DNA of 64,000 nt, from contig CAUYUJ010018616.1 of assembly GCA_963575745.1 (NCBI GenBank), positions 445,680-509,679 on the forward strand, given 5' to 3'. Below the pieces are notes generated by a model. It was not told the DNA's origin and searched no databases. It worked only from the letters and a program-made list of their open reading frames with translations. The first letter of the stretch is position 1. Each line of letters opens with the position of its first letter. Below are positions 59,933-64,000 of the stretch, one piece after another. A program made the translations under genes and the position numbers. This DNA is from Prorocentrum cordatum (lineage: Eukaryota > Sar > Dinophyceae > Prorocentrales > Prorocentraceae).

Positions 59933-60474
59933 TTGCCGTGACAACACCTTGAAGAACTTACCACGCGTGAAAAGAGTGCCCCGCCCAGAAGAGCCACGGA
60001 GAACCCGCGCGGGGCGGGCGCCCATCAGGGAGAAAACGGTCGGGAGCTTCTGCTAAGCGTGTCGCCTCCGAATGCGCCGCCCGGCCTGCGAGGAAGGGGG
60101 GGGCTCCGATGAGGCTCGCTCGGCAGAAGGCTGAGGACACTGCGGCGGGGAGCAGTGGGCCCGCCACAGCGGTGGCCACTCGAGGAAGCGCGCTGCCAAC
60201 CAGGACTCGGCGGTGCGCCCAGGGGAGAGGGCGGCGCAGAGGGGGGGGGGAAGGCTTAGGAGCTCCAGGCTCGAGGTTCGAGATGTTTTGGGGGCGCTTC
60301 CACGGGTCCTCCATCGTGTTCTCGCCTCGGGGTCCGGTCCAGCGGGTGCGCCTCGCCGAGAGGGTGCGGGGGGCGCCAGGCTCGCCCCGAACGGCCACGG
60401 GAGAGCCGAACGCATGACCCTCCCAAAAAACGGCCAGGCAGCCGAGAGGGGTGAGCCTTCTCTCAGAAGGCTGA

Positions 60475-60628
60475 GGATGAACGGGCCCAGGGGCACACGA
60501 ATGCATAAAAGCACATGCCCCAGGATCACCGTATCTTTCCCACAGATTCTGGATGCTCGTCTTCCCCTCCACTTCCAATGTGTTCAATCATATCATCTGA
60601 GTCGACGATTGTTGCGCCTGTCTTCTGA
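60475..60628. mobile_element. Family A copy A5 (diverged)
   Basis: GAACGGGCCCAGGGGCACAC, then ATAAAAGCACATGCC, TTCTGGATGCTCGTCTTCCC, GAGTCGACGATTG and GCGCCTGTCT. TCTCAGAAG (about 60,461-60,469) and TCTGAGAAG (60,623-60,631) flank it and may be a one-mismatch duplication. It is the most diverged copy. Confidence 0.6.
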
Positions 60629-60766
60629 GAAGATGCCGAAGCCTCCTCCGAAGCCTCTCAGGAAACCGGAGGGCCTCTGAGAGGCCCCGCCACCTTCGAA
60701 GCGGGCCAGCCCCGTCTCTCGCTCCCTCCCATGCGCGCCGCCGAACGACGGCGGGGGGCAGCATCA

Positions 60767-60931
60767 TTCGGTCGCCCCTGCTCTCCTACAGGGGGATTTT
60801 GGACGAAAAATAAAAATAGCCAGAAACATTACAAGATGTTATAATCAACTCAAGAACCTTCAACAACAAAAACCCAATGAGTCGCTATTATGTTTGGACT
60901 ATGTTGGAATAGAGGGACGTGCCCGACTTAA
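60767..60931. mobile_element. MITE I, copy I3
   Basis: Left arm degraded (TTCGGTCGCCC), then CTACAGGGGGATTTTGGACG as in I2. The right arm GGGACGTGCCCGACTTAA is intact. AT-rich interior with GGACTATGTTGG, shared with I1 and I2. Flanking octamers match at only 5 of 8 positions. Confidence 0.65.
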
Positions 60932-60959
60932 AACCACCATCCCCCTCCCCCTCCTACGG

Positions 60960-61165
60960 CCAGGAACTCTTGCGGAGCGTTTCGCGGCGGGCCCTGCAAG
61001 CTGGTGGCGTGCCGCCTTGCTTCGTGGAACGGGAGGATGGGGAAATCTCGGAGCGTTGATGCTTGTCTGGCGGGACGTGCTTGCTTAGCAAGTCGCGTCG
61101 GAGCGTTGTGGGCCACAACCGGCGTCGCGACACGCTAACGATGACCCTGACCGTGCCCCTCCTGC
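60960..61165 (+). repeat. Family B hairpin repeat, copy B6
   Basis: GGAGCGTTTCGCGGCGGGCC, GCTGGTGGCGTGCCGCC, GAACGGGAGGATGGGGAAA, then AGTCGCGTCGGAGCGTTGTG, GGCCACAACCGGCGTCGCGA and CACGCTAACG. It follows MITE I3 by about 30 bases. Confidence 0.6.
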
Positions 61166-61584
61166 TACGCGTCCCCAGTCGTTCGGGGTGCCGGGCGATA
61201 GTCGCACGCTCGGACACCCGACCGTTCTGCTGTCACCTGCTCTGTCAACTCTGTTGCGTCTCTTTTTTGGAGGGGGCACGAAGAGGTACCTGCAGGAGCG
61301 GGCACAGGCAAGCGATAGATCATGGACACGGTCACCCTGGATCCTCCTTATCGTCATTCTGCGCCTCCCGCACCCTCCCACTAATTCCCCTCCTCATTCC
61401 CCCCCTCCCATTCCACAATTACACAATATAAATACTACTCTCCTCTCTCCCCTGGTGACGTCGGGGAAATTTTCGGCCCCCCACCGCGTACGGGTTTTTT
61501 GCACACAGGATTCCCGGGAGTTAGCTTTTCGCTTGGTATGTTTTTCAAAAAGCTGATCTCGCTGAAGCGCTGGCCTCATTTTCA

Positions 61585-62150
61585 GGCTACTGCTCGTTCC
61601 GAATCGTGCTCCTTCTGCAGCGCTGGCTTCATTTCCGCGCTTCCGCTCGTTCCGAATCGTGCTCCCGCTGCAGCGCTGGCGTCATTATTCCCAGCGCCAT
61701 GCCACGGCATGGTTTGCGTTACTTTCAAATATGCCCCAAATCTAAAAAACCCGACAAAAACTATCGGAAGTGATTGCACATTCGGTGTCGATTATTTGAT
61801 TTTTGGGTCGCAGAAGCCCCCCCCTCACTTTGGTGAGTCGCCACGCCATGCTATGTCTGGCTACGCGTCCTCCGAATCGTGCTCCCGCTGCAGCGCTGGC
61901 CTCATTTCCGCGCTTCCGCTCGTTCCGAATTGTGCTCCCGCTGCAGCGTTGGCGTCATTATTTCTAGCGCCATGCCACGGCATGGCTTCCGGTCCTGCCA
62001 GATAGGCTCCAAAATCTAGAAAATGGCCCTCAAGACAACCATCGGATGTGATCACATATTCGGTGTCGATTCGGTGATTTGTTGGGCCGCAGAAGCCCCC
62101 CCTCTTCGGGGCGTCGCCACGCCATGCTATGTCAGGCTACGCGATGATCT
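61585..62150. repeat. Tandem duplication, ~281-bp unit, two units with inner repeats
   Basis: CCGAATCGTGCTCCCGCTGC, GCGCCATGCCACGGCATGG, CATTCGGTGTCGATT, GCAGAAGCCCCCCC and GCCACGCCATGCTATGTC occur in order in both units (for instance at 61,785 and 62,066). The first ~70 bases of each unit are themselves two copies of a 36-base motif. Nothing is recognised from 61,170 to 61,585. Confidence 0.85.
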
Positions 62151-62667
62151 TCAACATCATGCTATGCCATACAATGCTGTGCCCTGCTATGACATCCGAC
62201 TGTGCGAATAGGAGATACACGCCATGGTAAGGGACGGGAGGGAGGGGTAGGACGTCAGATACATCCAGCTTGTCCTTCCCCCCCTCCTCTGCCCTCCTAT
62301 GCCATCCCTGCTCCTCCCTCCCCCCTCCCTGCATCTGTTCTCGAGCCTCCCTCGTCCTCCGCCTTCCCCCGGTGGCCTGCTGGCAGTGCCCCCCCTTTCG
62401 CCGAAAGACCAGCGTGGCCTGCATTCGAGCTGGAGCGCGGCGGGGTCCGGCCCCCCCACGTGCCCCATGGCTCCAGCCAGCCGCAACCGGGGAAGCTGTG
62501 CCACCGGGCCCCATTGAATGGACCTGTCGTGCCTACGATCTCTCGAGAGGGTGCCGCGTAGGAGAAGGCGTGTTGATGACTCGTAGGGTGGGATCTGCCC
62601 TGCATCGCCAATCTCTCGAGATTGGTGCCGAGCCTGGCTTGTCGGTTGAGGTACAATCGGACCTAGA

Positions 62668-62815
62668 CCCAAAAAACATCCTTCAAGAACGTGAGACCCT
62701 CCGCGGACCAAGACACACAGACCATCCGCGGGCACCCTGCCTATAGGACGCACAAGAACATCCAAGACACACGAAGATCACTAGGGCACCCTAGCCGAAC
62801 AGACCTCGATCTAAT
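62668..62815 (+). repeat. Dispersed repeat O, copy O2
   Basis: AACATCCTTCAAGAAC, GCGGGCACCCTGCC, GCACAAGAACATCCAAGACA, CTAGGGCACCCTAGCC and ACAGACCTCGATCTAA match O1. No gene is recognised between 62,150 and 62,668. Confidence 0.6.
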
Positions 62816-64000
62816 ACCTCGATGCGACTGTAGGTCCGCACCTCGACGACAATGCTCATGGTGTCTGTCACACCGCTGAAAAGCTGTCCAGTCGTGAACA
62901 GTCTCCGCCCTCGAAAGGTCCCCAGAAGGCGTCGAGCCCATCGAACGCTGGCATCTTGTGGCCGAGGGTACCTTTTCTAAGCGTCCCGGGCCCGAAAGGG
63001 CTCCTGGGGGCATTCAACCTCGAAACTGCACGCGCAAGCGCCGCGTCCTGAACCTGTCAAGAGCAGCTAGCATCGAACCGCAAAGTCGAGTCGCCTGAGA
63101 GCTTGTGTCGGATCGGGCTGCATCGGCACGAAATCGAGGTAGAATGGAATCGGCTGGACTCACAATTTGAGCCGTGTAAACATCGGACATCATCGGATCA
63201 CCCGGACGTCAAAATCGAGTCGGACCGAGCCGCGCGAGATCAGTATTGAACCGGACCGCTCAAATTGATAATCCACATGGGCCCTGACCCGTCGTAGGAA
63301 CCTTTTTGGGTCGCGGCGACTTGGGACACGGCACGATCGGAAGAGAAGCCAAGGTCGAGAGCGCCCACGGAGGCACGAAGAAGAGAAGCATCTCGCTCAT
63401 GAGAGCTGTCCAGGTCCAGGCAAGTTCCCAACGGAAGACATACCAACGGCCACACTGATAAGACCAAATCCGCCGGCCCCCTCGGGGGCCAACAGCCTGC
63501 GAAGTTAAGGCTTCCCTGCACCCTGCAACAGTTTCAGTTACCAGTATTACGTAGCACTGCGCAGTAGCGGATAAGAGTCAGGGGGCGGCGGGAAGTCGGC
63601 AGCCTGCGAGGCTCTGAAGAAGCACGCCGCAAGTGCATCATTTTCAAATCATACAACGACCCCGCCGTAAGCGCCGAATTCTCAGTTAAACCAATGTGGG
63701 TGGGTCGCGGGTGGGTCGCGGGTGGCTAGCGGATGGAAGGACGACAACAACAAGCAGCAAACAACAAGCAACGCAACATGAACAACACTAGCAACACCAG
63801 CAGCACCAATCATTTTAAGAGTGTTGGCTCTTGTGCGCGTGCGTGCCATTCAACACGTATGTCCCAAACACTCGACACCCGCCCTCTTCGTCTTCGATCG
63901 TACCCCCTTGGGGGTATATCCTTTACCTGTAACTTGTATTTCATGCAGCCACTATGGCAGGGGAAGGAGAGTACGGATGGAAGAAAGAGACAAGGGGGAG
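62816..64000. other. No recognised gene
   Basis: Mixed-composition DNA with CGGA/ATCGG-rich words (63,100-63,260), a short GGGTGGGTCGC run (63,700-63,735) and CAACAAGCA-type words (63,745-63,805). Frames are short and show no motif. Confidence 0.4.

Overview
This is a gene-poor, GC-rich, repeat-saturated piece of nuclear genome, most likely from a dinoflagellate; genus not resolved. Three independent signals point there. (1) A truncated dinoflagellate spliced-leader relict (CCATTTTGGCTCAAG) lies on the minus strand at 19,124-19,138. (2) The decayed retroelements carry protein motifs I recognise from dinoflagellate non-LTR retrotransposons. (3) Two exons of a glycosyl-hydrolase family 7 (cellulase-type) gene are separated by a GC-AG intron. 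There is no sign of operons, bacterial promoters, tRNA, rRNA or CRISPR. Nearly all long open frames are shadows of stop-poor microsatellites, minisatellites or GC-rich DNA.

Layout. 0-4.3 kb: degenerate arrays and triplet microsatellites. 4.38-9.14 kb: a decayed plus-strand non-LTR retroelement (endonuclease, reverse transcriptase, post-RT region, zinc finger, C-terminal region), interrupted by a TA-flanked MITE and a copy of dispersed family A. 11.4-12.6 kb, minus: RNase H and C-terminal remnant of another retroelement. 13-17.8 kb: GC-rich DNA without recognisable genes, minisatellites and an AT-rich island. 17.85-19.14 kb, minus: a retroposed, broken gene with a C4 zinc motif, headed by the spliced-leader relict. 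21.8-24.5 kb: a composite element (family H) filled by a 77-bp satellite. 25-34 kb: foldback/MITE elements and families A, B, C, D, E and I. 35.9-39 kb: a second decayed non-LTR element split by three different insertions. 39.6-40.9 and 42.6-43.9 kb: two more H elements; the last sits inside an 8-bp-TSD MITE (I), itself inside a 100-bp minisatellite (N). 46.3-47.0 kb, minus: the GH7 exons. 47.86-48.73 kb: a long CAT tract. 49-54 kb: further arrays and dispersed repeats. 55,513-55,612: a 100-N gap. 55.6-64 kb: triplet tracts, families A, B, D, I, J and O, and a 281-bp tandem duplication.

The biology visible is mainly retrotransposition, cDNA recycling, non-autonomous DNA transposons with readable target-site duplications, and local satellite growth inside those elements. 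The one piece of apparently functional host coding sequence is the GH7 exon pair.

Family letters used below: A, 145-165 bp element with variable TSD; B, hairpin-rich ~200-bp repeat; C, D, J, M, O, P, dispersed repeats; E and G, foldback MITEs; H, satellite-bearing element; I, 8-bp-TSD MITE; L, ~216-bp TIR element; N and K, ~100-bp minisatellites. All similarities were judged by eye, without alignment software or database searches.
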